From Streptomyces triculaminicus (lineage in GTDB: Bacteria > Actinomycetota > Actinomycetes > Streptomycetales > Streptomycetaceae), in assembly GCF_017349075.1 (NCBI RefSeq), contig NZ_JAFMOF010000002.1, positions 496,001 to 560,000 on the forward strand: DNA of 64,000 nucleotides. The letters are read 5' to 3'. Position numbers and translations under genes: made by a program. This document shows positions 8,682-18,352 of the stretch, in pieces. Every line of letters starts with the position of its first letter. Position 1 is the stretch's first letter. The notes under the pieces are model-generated. The model ran no database searches. It was not told the origin of the DNA and saw only the letters and a list, made by a program, of their open reading frames with translations.

Positions 8682-9293
8682 GTGTTCACCGGAATCGTCG
8701 AAGAACTGGGAGAGGTCGTCACCGTCGAGAAGCTCGACGACGCCTCCCGTTTCCGGCTGCGCGGCCCCCTCGTCACCGAAGGCGCCAAGCACGGCGACTC
8801 GATCGCCGTCAACGGCGTCTGCCTCACCGTCGTCGACACCGAGGACGGCGAGTTCACCGCCGACGTGATGGCCGAGTCCCTGAACCGCTCCAGCCTCGGC
8901 GCCCTCGTCCCGGGCTCCCGCGTCAACCTCGAGCGCCCCATGGCGCTCGGCGGCCGCCTCGGCGGTCACCTCGTCCAGGGCCATGTGGACGGCACCGGAA
9001 CCATCCTCGAGCGCATGCCCGCCGAGCACTGGGAGATCGTCAGGATCGGCCTGCCCGAGGGACTGGGCCGCTACGTGGTGGAGAAGGGCTCGATCACCGT
9101 CGACGGCATCAGCCTCACCGTCGTCGCGGCCGAGGCCGACTGGTTCACCGTCAGCCTCATCCCCACCACCCTCGCCCTGACCACCCTCGGCCTCAAGCAG
9201 GCGGGCGACCCGGTCAACCTCGAGGTGGACGTCCTCGCCAAGTACGTCGAGCGGCTGCTCGGCCACCGCGCCGGTCAGGAGGGTGCCGCGTGA
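8682..9293 (+). CDS. ribE: Riboflavin synthase alpha chain
   Basis: A 203-residue protein that dismutates two 6,7-dimethyl-8-ribityllumazines to riboflavin. It has the two internal lumazine-binding repeats: the N-terminal signature [10 protein letters not shown] and a second repeat from about residue 99 ([10 protein letters not shown]). The conserved NGVCLTV and DGISLTV blocks are in matching places. The GTG start at 8682 is one base after the ribD stop, with GAGGAG just before it. Its last bases overlap the ribM start (GTGA). Length is normal for the family. Confidence 0.96.
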   Translation: MFTGIVEELGEVVTVEKLDDASRFRLRGPLVTEGAKHGDSIAVNGVCLTVVDTEDGEFTADVMAESLNRSSLGALVPGSRVNLERPMALGGRLGGHLVQGHVDGTGTILERMPAEHWEIVRIGLPEGLGRYVVEKGSITVDGISLTVVAAEADWFTVSLIPTTLALTTLGLKQAGDPVNLEVDVLAKYVERLLGHRAGQEGAA

Positions 9294-9949
9294 GCGCCCT
9301 CGCCTGGCTCAACGGAGAGGCCTTCACGGCCTTCGGCCAGCATGTGATCTGGTCCGACATGATCGGCAACTCCGTCGGCCTCGCCGCCCTCGCCCTCGGC
9401 TGGCGCCGCTCGATATGGACCTGGCCCGCCCAGTTCCTCTCGGGCGTCATCCTCGTGGCCGCCTACGCCTCCGCCCACCTCAGCGGCGGCATCGGCAAGC
9501 AGCTGCTGGTCATCGGCGTCGCCACATGGGGCTGGCGGCAGTGGACGCGCGGCAGCCGCGGCGCCCAGGACGGCTCCATCGCCGTCCGCTTCGCCACCTG
9601 GCGCGAGCGCGCCGTGCTGCTCGCCGGCACCGCCGTCGGCACCCTCGCCGTCGGCTCCCTGTTCACCGCCGTGCCCGAGCTGTCCTGGAACCCCTGGCCG
9701 GACGCCTACATCTTCGTCGGCACCCTCGCCGCGATGGTGGCCCAGGCCCGCGGCCTGGTGGAGTTCTGGTTCGCCTGGCTACTCGTCGACGTGGTCGGCG
9801 TCCCGCTCGCCTTCGACAGCGGGCTCGCCTTCTCCGGCTTCGTCTACGTCGTCTATCTCGTCCTCGTCCTGTGGGGCATGCGCGACTGGTGGCTCCGGTC
9901 GCGCACGAGCCTCAAGGCAGCGTCCGTCGCGGAAGGAGCAACGGCATGA
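9290..9949 (+). CDS. ribM: PnuC-family riboflavin transporter RibM
   Basis: A 219-residue membrane protein with about 6-7 transmembrane helices, related to PnuC nicotinamide riboside carriers (for example [20 protein letters not shown] and the [10 protein letters not shown] block). In actinomycetes the PnuC homologue inside the riboflavin operon is known as RibM and imports riboflavin. The position between ribE and ribBA, with 4-base overlaps on both sides (GTGA and ATGA), supports that reading over nicotinamide riboside transport. Start is the overlapping GTG at 9290. Expression should follow the FMN riboswitch. Confidence 0.87.
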   Translation: MSALAWLNGEAFTAFGQHVIWSDMIGNSVGLAALALGWRRSIWTWPAQFLSGVILVAAYASAHLSGGIGKQLLVIGVATWGWRQWTRGSRGAQDGSIAVRFATWRERAVLLAGTAVGTLAVGSLFTAVPELSWNPWPDAYIFVGTLAAMVAQARGLVEFWFAWLLVDVVGVPLAFDSGLAFSGFVYVVYLVLVLWGMRDWWLRSRTSLKAASVAEGATA

Positions 9950-11241
9950 CCGCCGTGCAGAGCTGGTACGAGACCGAAGGCGGGGACGCCGACGTGCTGG
10001 CCCTCGACCCCGTCGAGCGCGCCATCGCCGACATCGCCGCCGGCCGGCCCGTCGTCGTCGTGGACGACGCCGACCGTGAGAACGAGGGCGACCTCGTGGT
10101 GGCCGCGGAGAAGATCACCACGGAGATCGTGGCCTTCATGATGAGCGAGTGCCGCGGCCTGATCTGCGTGCCCCTGGAGGAGCCGGACATCGACCGGCTC
10201 GACCTGCCCCAGATGGTCACGCGCAACACCGAGTCCATGCGCACCGCCTTCACCGTCTCCGTGGACGCCTCCCGCGCCCACGGCACCGACACCGGCATCT
10301 CCGCCGCCGACCGCGCCACCACCATCCGGCTGCTGGCCGACCCGGCCGCCGTCCCCGGCGACTTCGTCCGCCCCGGACACGTCTTCCCCCTGCGCGCCAA
10401 GCGCGGCGGCGTCCTCGCCCGCAACGGCCACACCGAGGCGGGCGTCGACCTCGCCCGGCTGGCCGGGCTGCGCCCCGCCGCCGCCATCGTGGAGATCGCA
10501 GGGGAGGACGGCGCGATGCTGCGCCTGCCCGAGCTGGTGCCCTTCGCCCGCAAGCACGGCCTGTCGATCATCTCCATCGAGGACCTGATCTCCTACCGCA
10601 GGTCGGCCGAGCCCACCGTCCGCCGCGAGGCCGAGACCCGGCTGCCCACCGCCTTCGGCGACTTCCGCGCCTACGGCTACCGCTCCACCGTCGACGGCGT
10701 CGAGCACATCGCGCTCGTCGCCGGCGACCTCGGCGAGGGCGACGACGTCCTGGTCCGCGTCCACTCCGAATGCCTGACCGGCGACGTCTTCGCCTCGCTG
10801 CGCTGCGACTGCGGCCCCCAGCTGCACGCCTCCCTGGAGCGGATCGCCACCGAGGGCCGCGGCGTCGTCCTCTATCTGCGCGGCCACGAGGGCCGCGGCA
10901 TCGGCCTGCTGCCGAAGCTGCGCGCCTACGAGCTCCAGGAGGACGGCCGCGACACGCTCGACGCCAACCTCGAACTGGGGCTGCCCGCCGACGCTCGCGA
11001 CTACGCCGCCGGCGCGCGCATCCTCGCCGACCTCGGCGTGCGCTCGCTGCGCCTGCTGACCAACAACCCCGACAAGACCGCGGCCCTCGTGCGCCACGGG
11101 CTCAAGGTCACCGGCCGCGAGCCCATGCCCGTACAGGCCGGCGAGCACAACCTGCGCTACCTGCGGACCAAGCGGGACCGCATGGGGCACGACCTGCCCT
11201 GGCTGGACACCGAGCGCGTGTCCGCCTGCGGCAACCAGTGA
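9946..11241 (+). CDS. ribBA: Bifunctional DHBP synthase / GTP cyclohydrolase II
   Basis: A 431-residue fusion enzyme supplying both precursors of riboflavin. The N-terminal half makes 3,4-dihydroxy-2-butanone-4-phosphate from ribulose-5-phosphate ([16 protein letters not shown] near residue 40, [13 protein letters not shown] near 162). The C-terminal half opens GTP (zinc ligands in [18 protein letters not shown] near residue 275, [10 protein letters not shown] near 310). Start ATG at 9946 overlaps the ribM stop and has GGAAGGAG upstream; the longer open frame to 9283 only shadows ribM. Both sets of catalytic residues look intact. Confidence 0.96.
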   Translation: MTAVQSWYETEGGDADVLALDPVERAIADIAAGRPVVVVDDADRENEGDLVVAAEKITTEIVAFMMSECRGLICVPLEEPDIDRLDLPQMVTRNTESMRTAFTVSVDASRAHGTDTGISAADRATTIRLLADPAAVPGDFVRPGHVFPLRAKRGGVLARNGHTEAGVDLARLAGLRPAAAIVEIAGEDGAMLRLPELVPFARKHGLSIISIEDLISYRRSAEPTVRREAETRLPTAFGDFRAYGYRSTVDGVEHIALVAGDLGEGDDVLVRVHSECLTGDVFASLRCDCGPQLHASLERIATEGRGVVLYLRGHEGRGIGLLPKLRAYELQEDGRDTLDANLELGLPADARDYAAGARILADLGVRSLRLLTNNPDKTAALVRHGLKVTGREPMPVQAGEHNLRYLRTKRDRMGHDLPWLDTERVSACGNQ

Positions 11242-11272
11242 TCACACCACACCGACCGAGGAGTACAGACAC

Positions 11273-11758
11273 GTGAGCGGCAAGGGCGCCCCCCAGCTGA
11301 GTGTGAAGAACTGCCAGGACCTGCGGGTGGCCGTGATCGCCGCGCAGTGGCACGAGAAGGTGATGGACGGACTCGTCGACGGCTCCCTGCGGGCCCTGCA
11401 CGAGCTCGGCATCGACGAACCGACCGTCCTGCGCGTCCCCGGCAGCTGGGAGCTGCCCGTCGTGGCCAAGGTCCTCGCCGGCCGCGGCTACGACGCCATC
11501 GTCGCCCTCGGCGTCGTCATCCGCGGCGGCACGCCGCACTTCGAGTATGTGTGCCAGGGTGTGACCGAGGGCCTGACCAAGGTGTCCGTCGACACCGGCG
11601 TCCCCATCGGCTTCGGCGTACTGACCTGCGACACCGACGAGCAGGCCCTGGACCGGGCGGGGCTCGAGGGCTCGTCGGAGGACAAGGGCCACGAGGCGGT
11701 CACCGCGGCCGTCGCCACGGCGGTGATCCTCCGTTCGGTGTCCGAGCCCTGGCACTGA
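11273..11758 (+). CDS. ribH: 6,7-dimethyl-8-ribityllumazine synthase
   Basis: A 161-residue subunit of the icosahedral lumazine synthase, which joins the RibD and RibB products to give the RibE substrate. Family blocks: FNxxx-type start replaced here by [27 protein letters not shown] near residue 63, [16 protein letters not shown] near 80, and the final [14 protein letters not shown]. The GTG at 11273 follows GAGGAG by about 11 bases. It is the last riboflavin gene; hisE follows after 33 bases in the same direction and may be co-transcribed. Confidence 0.95.
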   Translation: MSGKGAPQLSVKNCQDLRVAVIAAQWHEKVMDGLVDGSLRALHELGIDEPTVLRVPGSWELPVVAKVLAGRGYDAIVALGVVIRGGTPHFEYVCQGVTEGLTKVSVDTGVPIGFGVLTCDTDEQALDRAGLEGSSEDKGHEAVTAAVATAVILRSVSEPWH

Positions 11759-11791
11759 CGGCGGGGCGGACCGGCGTAGGGTAGGACCACC

Positions 11792-12061
11792 ATGTCCAAG
11801 AAGACGTTCGAGGAGCTCTTCGCCGAGCTCCAGCAGAAGGCCTCCGCCGACCCCGCCACCTCCCGTACCGCCGAGCTGGTGGGCAAGGGCGTCCATGCCA
11901 TCGGCAAGAAGGTCGTCGAGGAGGCGGCCGAGGTGTGGATGGCCGCCGAGTACGAAGGCGCCGAAGCCACCGCCGAGGAGATTTCCCAGCTGCTGTACCA
12001 CCTTCAGGTGATGATGGTGGCCCGGGGCATCTCCCTCGACGACGTATACGCTCATCTCTGA
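11792..12061 (+). CDS. hisE: Phosphoribosyl-ATP pyrophosphatase
   Basis: An 89-residue all-helical NTP pyrophosphatase catalysing the second step of histidine synthesis. It shows the MazG-like metal site [14 protein letters not shown] near residue 43 and [11 protein letters not shown] near 68. Length is normal for a stand-alone HisE. The ATG at 11792 follows GTAGGACCACC. It is followed by hisG 75 bases downstream, the usual actinobacterial pairing. Confidence 0.94.
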   Translation: MSKKTFEELFAELQQKASADPATSRTAELVGKGVHAIGKKVVEEAAEVWMAAEYEGAEATAEEISQLLYHLQVMMVARGISLDDVYAHL

Positions 12062-12136
12062 CCGGTAGGACGTCGCACTTCCCGCCCTTCCGGCTCATCC
12101 GGCACAACAACCCCACGCACAAAGGAAACCGCCCTC

Positions 12137-12985
12137 ATGCTGCGCATCGCCGTCCCGAACAAGGGTTCTCTCTCCGAGCCTGCGTCGGCGATGCTCCATG
12201 AGGCCGGCTACCGCCAGCGCAAGGACCGAAGGGAACTCGTCCTCGTCGACGCCGAGAACGAGGTCGAGTTCTTCTTCCTGCGCCCCCGCGACATCGCCGT
12301 CTACGTCGGCTCCGGCAAGCTCGACATCGGCATCACCGGCCGCGACCTGCTGCTCGACTCCGGCTCCCAGGCCGAGGAGATCATGCAGCTCGGCTTCGCC
12401 GGCTCGACGTTCCGCTACGCCACCCGGCCCGGCACCGCCAAGGACGTCGGCGACTTCGGCGGCATGACCATCGCCACCTCCTTCTCCGGCCTGGTCACCA
12501 AGCACCTCGCCGACAACGGCGTGGACGCCGACGTCGTGCACCTCGACGGCGCCGTCGAGACGGCCATCCAGCTCGGCGTCGCCGAGATCATCGCGGACGT
12601 CGTCGAGACCGGCACCACCCTGCGCAACGCCGGGCTCGAGGTCATCGGCGAGCCCATCCTCACCTCCGAGGCCGTGGTCATCCGCCGGCACGGCGCGCCG
12701 GTCGACGACCCCAAGGTCCAGCAGTTCCTCCGCCGCATGCAGGGCGTCCTCGTCGCCCGCCGCTACGTGATGATGGACTACGACATCCGGGTCGAGCAGG
12801 TGGACCGCGCGGTCGCCCTCACCCCGGGCCTGGAGTCGCCGACCGTCTCCCCGCTGCACCACGAGGGCTGGGTCGCGGTCCGCTCGATGGTCCCCTCCCG
12901 GGACGCCCAGCGCATCATGGACGAGCTCTACGACCTCGGCGCCCGGGCCATCCTCACCACGGGCATCCACGCCTGCCGCCTCTGA
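12137..12985 (+). CDS. hisG: ATP phosphoribosyltransferase, long form
   Basis: First enzyme of histidine synthesis, condensing ATP and PRPP. The 282 residues match the long hexameric form: the two catalytic domains start MLRIAVPNKGSLSEPA, and an ACT-like regulatory domain occupies about residues 205-282, so it needs no HisZ and should be feedback-inhibited by histidine. The PRPP-binding loop DVVETGTTLRNAGLEV lies near residue 155. AAAGGAA precedes the ATG by 10 bases. Confidence 0.95.
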   Translation: MLRIAVPNKGSLSEPASAMLHEAGYRQRKDRRELVLVDAENEVEFFFLRPRDIAVYVGSGKLDIGITGRDLLLDSGSQAEEIMQLGFAGSTFRYATRPGTAKDVGDFGGMTIATSFSGLVTKHLADNGVDADVVHLDGAVETAIQLGVAEIIADVVETGTTLRNAGLEVIGEPILTSEAVVIRRHGAPVDDPKVQQFLRRMQGVLVARRYVMMDYDIRVEQVDRAVALTPGLESPTVSPLHHEGWVAVRSMVPSRDAQRIMDELYDLGARAILTTGIHACRL

Positions 12986-13040
12986 CCGCGTCCCGCGCCC
13001 ACCGAGACCACCGAGAGAGCACCGAGAAAGAACGTACGAC

Positions 13041-13505
13041 GTGTCCACCCCCGTGCCCGTGAGCGGCCTTCCCCTGCTGCCCGTCACCTTCCGCCCGACC
13101 CGTACCCGGATCGTGCTGCTGAGCATCGGCACCGCCCTGCTGGTCGCGCTCACCGTGATGTCGCTGCTGCTGGAGACGCTCACCACGGGGGACCGGATCA
13201 CGTTCATCTGCACCGGCCTGCTCGGCCTCGGCGTGCTCGCCCTGCTCAGCCGCCCCAAGGTCGTCGCCGCCGAGGACGGCGTCACCGTCACCAACCTGAC
13301 GACCACCCGGCGGCTGGACTGGGCGCAGATCGTCCGCGTCAACCTGCGCTCGGGCGACGCCTGGGTCCACCTCGACCTCTCCGACGGCACCAGCCTGCCC
13401 GCCATGGGCATCCAGCCCGGCATCGCCCGGGACCGGGCCATCGCCGACGCGCGCGCCCTGCGCGCGCTGGTCGAGGCGCACGGCACAGGCCACTCCGCGA
13501 CCTGA
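13041..13505 (+). CDS. PH-domain membrane protein
   Basis: A 154-residue protein with two hydrophobic helices (about residues 25-45 and 52-70) followed by a bacterial PH-like domain (about 72-150, with the LDWAQIVRVNLRSGDAWVHL block). Such two-helix plus PH proteins follow hisG in many Streptomyces genomes, and their role is not established. The GTG start lies after GAAAGAACGTACGAC, a weak ribosome site. Soluble part probably cytoplasmic. No catalytic residues are evident. Confidence 0.78.
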   Translation: MSTPVPVSGLPLLPVTFRPTRTRIVLLSIGTALLVALTVMSLLLETLTTGDRITFICTGLLGLGVLALLSRPKVVAAEDGVTVTNLTTTRRLDWAQIVRVNLRSGDAWVHLDLSDGTSLPAMGIQPGIARDRAIADARALRALVEAHGTGHSAT

Positions 13506-13540
13506 ATCGCCGCCACTCCCACTTCCTTGATTACTCTGGT

Positions 13541-13663
13541 GCCACGGGCACACACGTGCCCCGCCCCACGACCGGGGCACCTGCGGACCAAGGAGTGACT
13601 CCCTCCGGCGATGGACGGATCGTCCTGTAGTACCTGCGCCGCCCCCCACGGCGAGGCGGCGTC
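13541..13663 (+). promoter_or_regulatory. Structured leader with mutually exclusive hairpins before the CNNM operon
   Basis: GTGCCCC (13556-13562) can pair either with GGGCAC (13546-13551) upstream or GGGGCAC (13574-13580) downstream. A further hairpin, CGCCGCC (13637-13643) with GGCGGCG (13655-13661), ends two bases before the ATG and buries the only purine-rich ribosome site. This looks like a switchable leader. I recognise no known riboswitch consensus (in particular not an M-box), so the ligand and the claim of regulation are inference. Confidence 0.4.
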
Positions 13664-15001
13664 ATGAGTATCACCGTGTCCCTGCTGCTGCTCGCGGCAG
13701 CCCTGCTCCTCATCCTGGCGAACGGCTTCTTCGTCGCCGCCGAGTTCGGTCTGGTCACCGTCGAGAAGCCGGAGGCCGAACGGGCCGCGGCCGACGGCGA
13801 CCGCCGCGCCGGTACCGTGGTCGCCTCCCTGCGGGAGCTGTCCTTCCAGCTCTCCGGCACCCAACTGGGCATCACCATCACCTCCTTGGTGGTCGGCATG
13901 CTCGCCGAGCCCGCGCTCGGCCGGCTGCTCACCGTCCCGCTGACCGCCGCCGGCCTGCCGGACGGCGCCGCCCCCGGCGTCGCCGTCGTGGCCGGCATGC
14001 TGCTGGCGTCCGCCGTGCAGATGGTCGTCGGCGAGCTGGTGCCCAAGAACTGGGCCGTCTCCCGGCCGCTGCAGGTCGCCCGGTTCGTCGCCGGCCCGCA
14101 GAGCGTCTTCGCCCACTTCTTCCGGCCCGTCATCACCCTGCTCAACACCGTCGCCAACCGCCTGGTGCGCGCCCTGGGCGTCGAGCCCGCCGAGGAGCTG
14201 GCCTCGGCCCGTACCCCCGGCGAACTCGTCTCGCTCGCCCGGCACTCCGCCCGGGCCGGCGCGCTCGAGCAGGACACCGCCGACCTGTTCGTCAGAACCC
14301 TCTCGCTCGGCGGCCTGACCGCCCAGCATGTGATGACCCCCCGGGTGAGGGTCAGCGCCCTGCAGTCCACCGCCACCGCGGAGGACGTCCTCAACCTCAC
14401 CCGTGCCACCGGCCTCTCCCGTTTCCCGGTCTACCGGGAGCGCCTGGACGAGGTCATCGGCATGGTGCACCTCAAGGACGCCCTCGCCGTGCCCGGCCAC
14501 GACCGGCTGCGCACCCCCGTCGGACGGATCGCCGTGGCCCCCCTCCTCGTCCCCGGCAGCCTGCCGGTGCAGCCGCTGCTCGAGCAGCTGCGCAGCAGGC
14601 AGCCGATAGCCGTGGTCGTCGACGAGTACGGCGGCACGGCCGGAGTGGTGACGCTGGAGGACATCGTCGAGGAGCTCGTCGGCGAGGTCCGCGACGAGCA
14701 CGACGCCCTGGACGCCGGCCGGCCCGACCTGGCCGCCGTCCCCTGCGAGGACGGCCGCCCGGCCTGGGAGGCCGACGGCGCCTGCCGCGTCGACGCGCTG
14801 CGTCGCATCGGCCTGGAGGCGCCCGACGGGCCCTACGAGACCGTCGCCGGGCTCGTCGCCGGCCTGCTGGGACGCATCCCCGTTCCCGGGGACGGCGTCG
14901 AGCTGCCCGGCTGGCGGCTGTCGGTGCGCAGGGTCGGCCACCACCGGGCGGAGCGCGTGCGCTTCGTCCGGGCGGACGTCCCGGCGGGAGCGCGCCGATG
15001 A
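13664..15001 (+). CDS. CNNM/CorC-type membrane protein (hemolysin family, CBS domains)
   Basis: A 445-residue protein: DUF21/CNNM transmembrane domain (about 1-195, starting LLAAALLLILANGFFVAAEF), a CBS pair (about 215-335, ending PIAVVVDEYGGTAGVVTLEDI) and a CorC_HlyC C-terminal domain (about 350-440). The family is linked to magnesium, and sometimes cobalt, efflux or homeostasis; the old name hemolysin is misleading. Its last codons overlap the start of a paralogue (ATGA at 14998). The leader at 13541-13663 may control both. Confidence 0.88.
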   Translation: MSITVSLLLLAAALLLILANGFFVAAEFGLVTVEKPEAERAAADGDRRAGTVVASLRELSFQLSGTQLGITITSLVVGMLAEPALGRLLTVPLTAAGLPDGAAPGVAVVAGMLLASAVQMVVGELVPKNWAVSRPLQVARFVAGPQSVFAHFFRPVITLLNTVANRLVRALGVEPAEELASARTPGELVSLARHSARAGALEQDTADLFVRTLSLGGLTAQHVMTPRVRVSALQSTATAEDVLNLTRATGLSRFPVYRERLDEVIGMVHLKDALAVPGHDRLRTPVGRIAVAPLLVPGSLPVQPLLEQLRSRQPIAVVVDEYGGTAGVVTLEDIVEELVGEVRDEHDALDAGRPDLAAVPCEDGRPAWEADGACRVDALRRIGLEAPDGPYETVAGLVAGLLGRIPVPGDGVELPGWRLSVRRVGHHRAERVRFVRADVPAGARR

Positions 15002-16077
15002 GCGTGCTGCAACTCCTCCTCGCCGTGCTCCTGGTGCTGGCCAACGGCTTCTTCGTGGGCGCGGAGTTCGCCCTGGTGTCCGTACGCCGCAGCCAGATCG
15101 AACCCCGGGCCGCCGAGGGCTCGGGCCGGGCCCGCACGGTCCTGACGGGCCTGGAGAACCTGCCGCAGATGATGGCGGCCGCGCAGTTCGGCATCACCGT
15201 CTGCTCGCTGACGCTGGGCGCGGTCGCCGAGCCGACCGTGGCGGAACTGCTGGAGCCCCTCTTCCACGCGGCCGGTCTGCCGCAGGGGCTCATCCACCCG
15301 CTGGGCTATGTGATCGCGCTGGCTCTGGTGATCTTCCTGCACCTGGTCATCGGCGAGATGGTGCCGAAGAACCTGGCCATGTCCGCGCCCGACCGGGCCG
15401 CGCTGTGGCTGGGCCCCGGGCTGGTCACCTTCGCCCGGCTCTGCCGGCCGGTCACCCGGTTGCTCGGCGCGTGCGCGCACGGCGTGCTGCGGCTGTTCAG
15501 GGTCGAGCCCAAGGACGAGGTCGAGGCCGTCTTCACCAGCGAGCAGCTCAACCGCCTGGTCGACGACTCCCGCCAGGCCGGGCTCCTGGAGCCGGAGCAG
15601 CAGGAGCGGCTCGAGGACGCGCTGGGACTGGGCAGCCGGCCGGTGACGGAGGTGCTGCTCGACCCGGCCACGCTGGTGACGGTCGACCCGTCCGTGACGC
15701 CCCGGCAGATCGAGGAGCTGACCGTGCGCACCGGCTACTCCCGCTTCCCGATATGCACCTCCCCGGGCGGTGCCTTCATGGGCTACCTGCACGTCAAGGA
15801 CGTCCTGGACCTGGAGGACCGGGAGCGGGCGGTGCCGCAGCACATCTGGCGGCGCGTGCAGACCGTACGGGCCGAGCTGCCGCTCGACGACGCGCTGACC
15901 GTCATGCGCAGGGCCGCCGCCCACCTGGCGGCGGTGATCGACGCGTCCGGGCGGGTGCTGGGGCTCGTCGCGCTGGAGGACGTGCTGGAGATGCTCGTCG
16001 GCGAGGTCCGCGACCCGGCGCACCGGGAGGTCCCGGAGGCACGGGCCCCCGAGACGCAGGGCGCCATGGCGGGCTGA
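14998..16077 (+). CDS. Second CNNM/CorC-type membrane protein
   Basis: A 359-residue paralogue of the preceding gene, with the same opening (LLAVLLVLANGFFVGAEFAL), DUF21 transmembrane domain and a CBS pair (about 215-345, ending VLGLVALEDVLEMLVGEV). It lacks the C-terminal CorC_HlyC domain that the first protein has. The 4-base overlap implies coupled translation and perhaps a heteromeric membrane complex. Adjacent long and short paralogues are common in actinomycetes. Confidence 0.87.
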   Translation: MSVLQLLLAVLLVLANGFFVGAEFALVSVRRSQIEPRAAEGSGRARTVLTGLENLPQMMAAAQFGITVCSLTLGAVAEPTVAELLEPLFHAAGLPQGLIHPLGYVIALALVIFLHLVIGEMVPKNLAMSAPDRAALWLGPGLVTFARLCRPVTRLLGACAHGVLRLFRVEPKDEVEAVFTSEQLNRLVDDSRQAGLLEPEQQERLEDALGLGSRPVTEVLLDPATLVTVDPSVTPRQIEELTVRTGYSRFPICTSPGGAFMGYLHVKDVLDLEDRERAVPQHIWRRVQTVRAELPLDDALTVMRRAAAHLAAVIDASGRVLGLVALEDVLEMLVGEVRDPAHREVPEARAPETQGAMAG

Positions 16078-16085
16078 GGCGCGGG

Positions 16086-16113
16086 GTGAGGGGGCCGGAT
16101 GCGGCCCCCTCAC
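16086..16113. terminator. Bidirectional terminator between convergent genes
   Basis: GTGAGGGGGCC (16086-16096) pairs with GGCCCCCTCAC (16103-16113) around a 6-base loop. It separates the CNNM operon from the convergent ATPase gene, whose stop codon is inside the hairpin. Confidence 0.75.
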
Positions 16114-18020
16114 GGCGAGGGGTCCTGCGGGTCGCGCGCGTCGCCCTGGCGGCGGCGCGGAGCCCCCCAGCCCGGCCCCGAGAGGATCTCGCCGTACGCC
16201 TGCATGAGGTCGGGCAGGCGCAGGGTCGCGAGGTCGTCGCGGGTCGGCGTGCCCGGGTACGCCGACAGCCGCAGATCGCGGTACGCGCAGCTCTTCTCGT
16301 ACAGGGTGCGCAGGAAGCGGCCGTTGCCCAGCTCGTCGATCCAGCCCTGGTCGACGACGTGGCCGCTGATGCTGCGGAGCTCCTCCAGGGCCTCCTCGTC
16401 CCACGCGTCGCCGTTCTCCGCGGCCAGCACCTCGCCGATCGAGGTGAGCTCGACGGGGCGGTAGCTCGGGAAGTCCACCCGGGTGGTGAAACGGGAGTGC
16501 AGTCCGGGGTTGGCGGCCAGCAGGCGGTCCATGCCCTCGGGGTAGCCGGCGAGGATGACCACCAGGCGGTCGCGGTTGTCCTCGGCGCGCTTGAGGAGCA
16601 CCTGCAGCGCCTCGTCGCCGTAGGCGTCGCCCTTGCTGTAGCCGGAGTTGGAGAGGCTGTACGCCTCGTCGACGAAGAGCACCCCGCCGAGGGCGGAGTC
16701 GATCAGCTCGTTGGCCTTGACCGCCGTCTGGCCCAGGAACTCGCCGACCAGGTCCGCCCGCTGGGCCTCGACCAGATGGTCCCCGCCGAGCAGACCGAGG
16801 GCGTAGAACACCCGGCCGAGGATGCGGGCGACCGTGGTCTTGCCGGTGCCGGAGGGGCCGGAGAAGACGAAGTGACGCTTGGGCGGCTGGACGGGCAGGC
16901 CCTGGCCGGCCCGCAGCCGGGCCATGTGCAGCTGCGCGGAGAGCGCTCGCACCTGCCGCTTGACGGGCTCGAGGCCGACCATGCGCTCCAGCTCGGCGAG
17001 CGCCCTGGCCAGCAGCACCGGGTCCGACCGGCCCGGCAGCGGCGCCGGACCGCCCTGGGCCGGGACACGGAACTTCTCGCGCACGCCGTCCGCCTCGACG
17101 GGGGCGCTCCCGACGGGGTCGGTGTCCGGGCCGGTGCCCGTGAGGACGTCGAGGGCGTCGGGCACCCCCTGCGGCTCGCCGTCGGCGGCCGGATCGGCGG
17201 CCGGGCCGCCCAGCGGCACGGAGGCGAGGTCCAGGTGGTCGTCGTCGAGGCCGTCGCCGTCCGCGTCGGCGATGGCGGTCAGCCGGGCCGCGGTGTCCAT
17301 GAAGGAGGGGTCGACGCGGTGCACGGCGCGGTAGAGGGGGAGGGCCGCGGCGCTGCGGCCGGTGCCCTCGTGGGCGCGGGCGAGCCAGTAGCGCAGCTCC
17401 TTGCGCTGCGGCTGCTCGCTGCGGCAGCGCATCAAGGCGGCGGCGAGCAGCGGCTCGGCGTGTCCGTACATCTCCAGCCGGACCCGGGCCATGCCGCCGA
17501 AGAGCCCCGCCTCGATGCCCAGCAGCGGGTCGTCGAGCAGGGGTTCGGTGTGCCGTACGAGCTGGTCCCAGTCCTTGACCAGGTAGGCCCGGCACGCGTG
17601 GAGGAAGCGCACCTGGGGGTCCGCCTCGACGGGCGGGCAGTCGGCCAGCGCCCGGTCCAGCTCGGGGACGTGCCGGCCGTCGAGCCAGTGCGAGGCGTGG
17701 GCCAGCAGCAGGTCGCGGCCGCTCTCCAGCACCGGCTGAACCCACCAGCCCAGCCAGTACCAGGAGTTGAGCGGGCGCCGGTGGCGGGCGCGCTGCTCGC
17801 CGAAGCGGTCGCGGTGCCGGTACATGCGCAGCAGCGCGGTGGTGGTCTCGGCGCGCAGCGCGTGCAGGCCGAGCCAGGCGTCCGCCATTCCGGGGTCGGC
17901 GCGCACCGCGGCCCGGAACTCCTGCTCGGCCTCGGTGTAGGCGCCCATGGTGTAGGCGTCGACGGCGCGCAGCCAGGCGAGATCGGCCGGGGCGGGCGGG
18001 CCCTGCATGCCGAGTTCCAT
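16110..18020 (-). CDS. EccA-like type VII secretion AAA+ ATPase
   Basis: About 636 residues: an N-terminal TPR-rich half (1-290, with repeated DPGMADAWLGL-like helices), a variable acidic linker, and a CbxX/CfqX-type AAA+ domain (about 355-610). Walker A GPSGTGKTT is near residue 387, Walker B GVLFVDEAYSL near 445, and an arginine-bearing SRFTTRVDFPSY follows. This is the layout of EccA, the cytosolic ATPase of ESX systems. No other ESX gene is in the window, so it is an orphan and its partner is unknown. The ATG at 18020 follows GGGGAC; a GTG four codons earlier is also possible. Confidence 0.8.
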   Translation of the reverse strand: MELGMQGPPAPADLAWLRAVDAYTMGAYTEAEQEFRAAVRADPGMADAWLGLHALRAETTTALLRMYRHRDRFGEQRARHRRPLNSWYWLGWWVQPVLESGRDLLLAHASHWLDGRHVPELDRALADCPPVEADPQVRFLHACRAYLVKDWDQLVRHTEPLLDDPLLGIEAGLFGGMARVRLEMYGHAEPLLAAALMRCRSEQPQRKELRYWLARAHEGTGRSAAALPLYRAVHRVDPSFMDTAARLTAIADADGDGLDDDHLDLASVPLGGPAADPAADGEPQGVPDALDVLTGTGPDTDPVGSAPVEADGVREKFRVPAQGGPAPLPGRSDPVLLARALAELERMVGLEPVKRQVRALSAQLHMARLRAGQGLPVQPPKRHFVFSGPSGTGKTTVARILGRVFYALGLLGGDHLVEAQRADLVGEFLGQTAVKANELIDSALGGVLFVDEAYSLSNSGYSKGDAYGDEALQVLLKRAEDNRDRLVVILAGYPEGMDRLLAANPGLHSRFTTRVDFPSYRPVELTSIGEVLAAENGDAWDEEALEELRSISGHVVDQGWIDELGNGRFLRTLYEKSCAYRDLRLSAYPGTPTRDDLATLRLPDLMQAYGEILSGPGWGAPRRRQGDARDPQDPSP

Positions 18021-18352
18021 CACGTCCCCCACAAACCTGCCCCCGTAGCGTGCAGTGCCGCCGGGCGAGTGCCTTGGCCGCGCCTTTCCGAACCATTGTG
18101 CTGTGGACGGGAGTTGACCATCACTGTCGAGGTGCCGGCGCGCCCGGACCGGCGGTGCCCGCCGACGGGTGCGCCGCCTCGCATCGTACCTGCGCGATCG
18201 GTGTCGGCCGAAGGGTGCGGGGGCGCGCTTGACAGCGGGAACGCGAGCCGGGGGCGGTCGTGGAAGCGCCCCGGAGAGTGGTCACGGTGGGTGACACGGG
18301 GGCGGACCGGACGGTGAGGCAAAGCGCTCAAATCATGACGCGGCGGGCAGTA
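18021..18352. other. Intergenic stretch upstream of the EccA-like gene
   Basis: No gene is supported here. Open frames on the minus strand (for example 18020-18331) have arginine/proline-rich shadow composition. It should hold the promoter of the EccA-like gene; I see no convincing -35/-10 pair. Confidence 0.4.

Noticed and set aside
13541..13663. M-box magnesium riboswitch
   Set aside because: None of the conserved M-box blocks (for example the GTTAGGTGAGGCTCC region) can be found.
14833..18096. Very long minus-strand open frame (1087 codons)
   Set aside because: It is antisense/out-of-frame shadow of the CNNM and EccA genes; composition is Arg/Gly/Pro-rich and no family motif appears.
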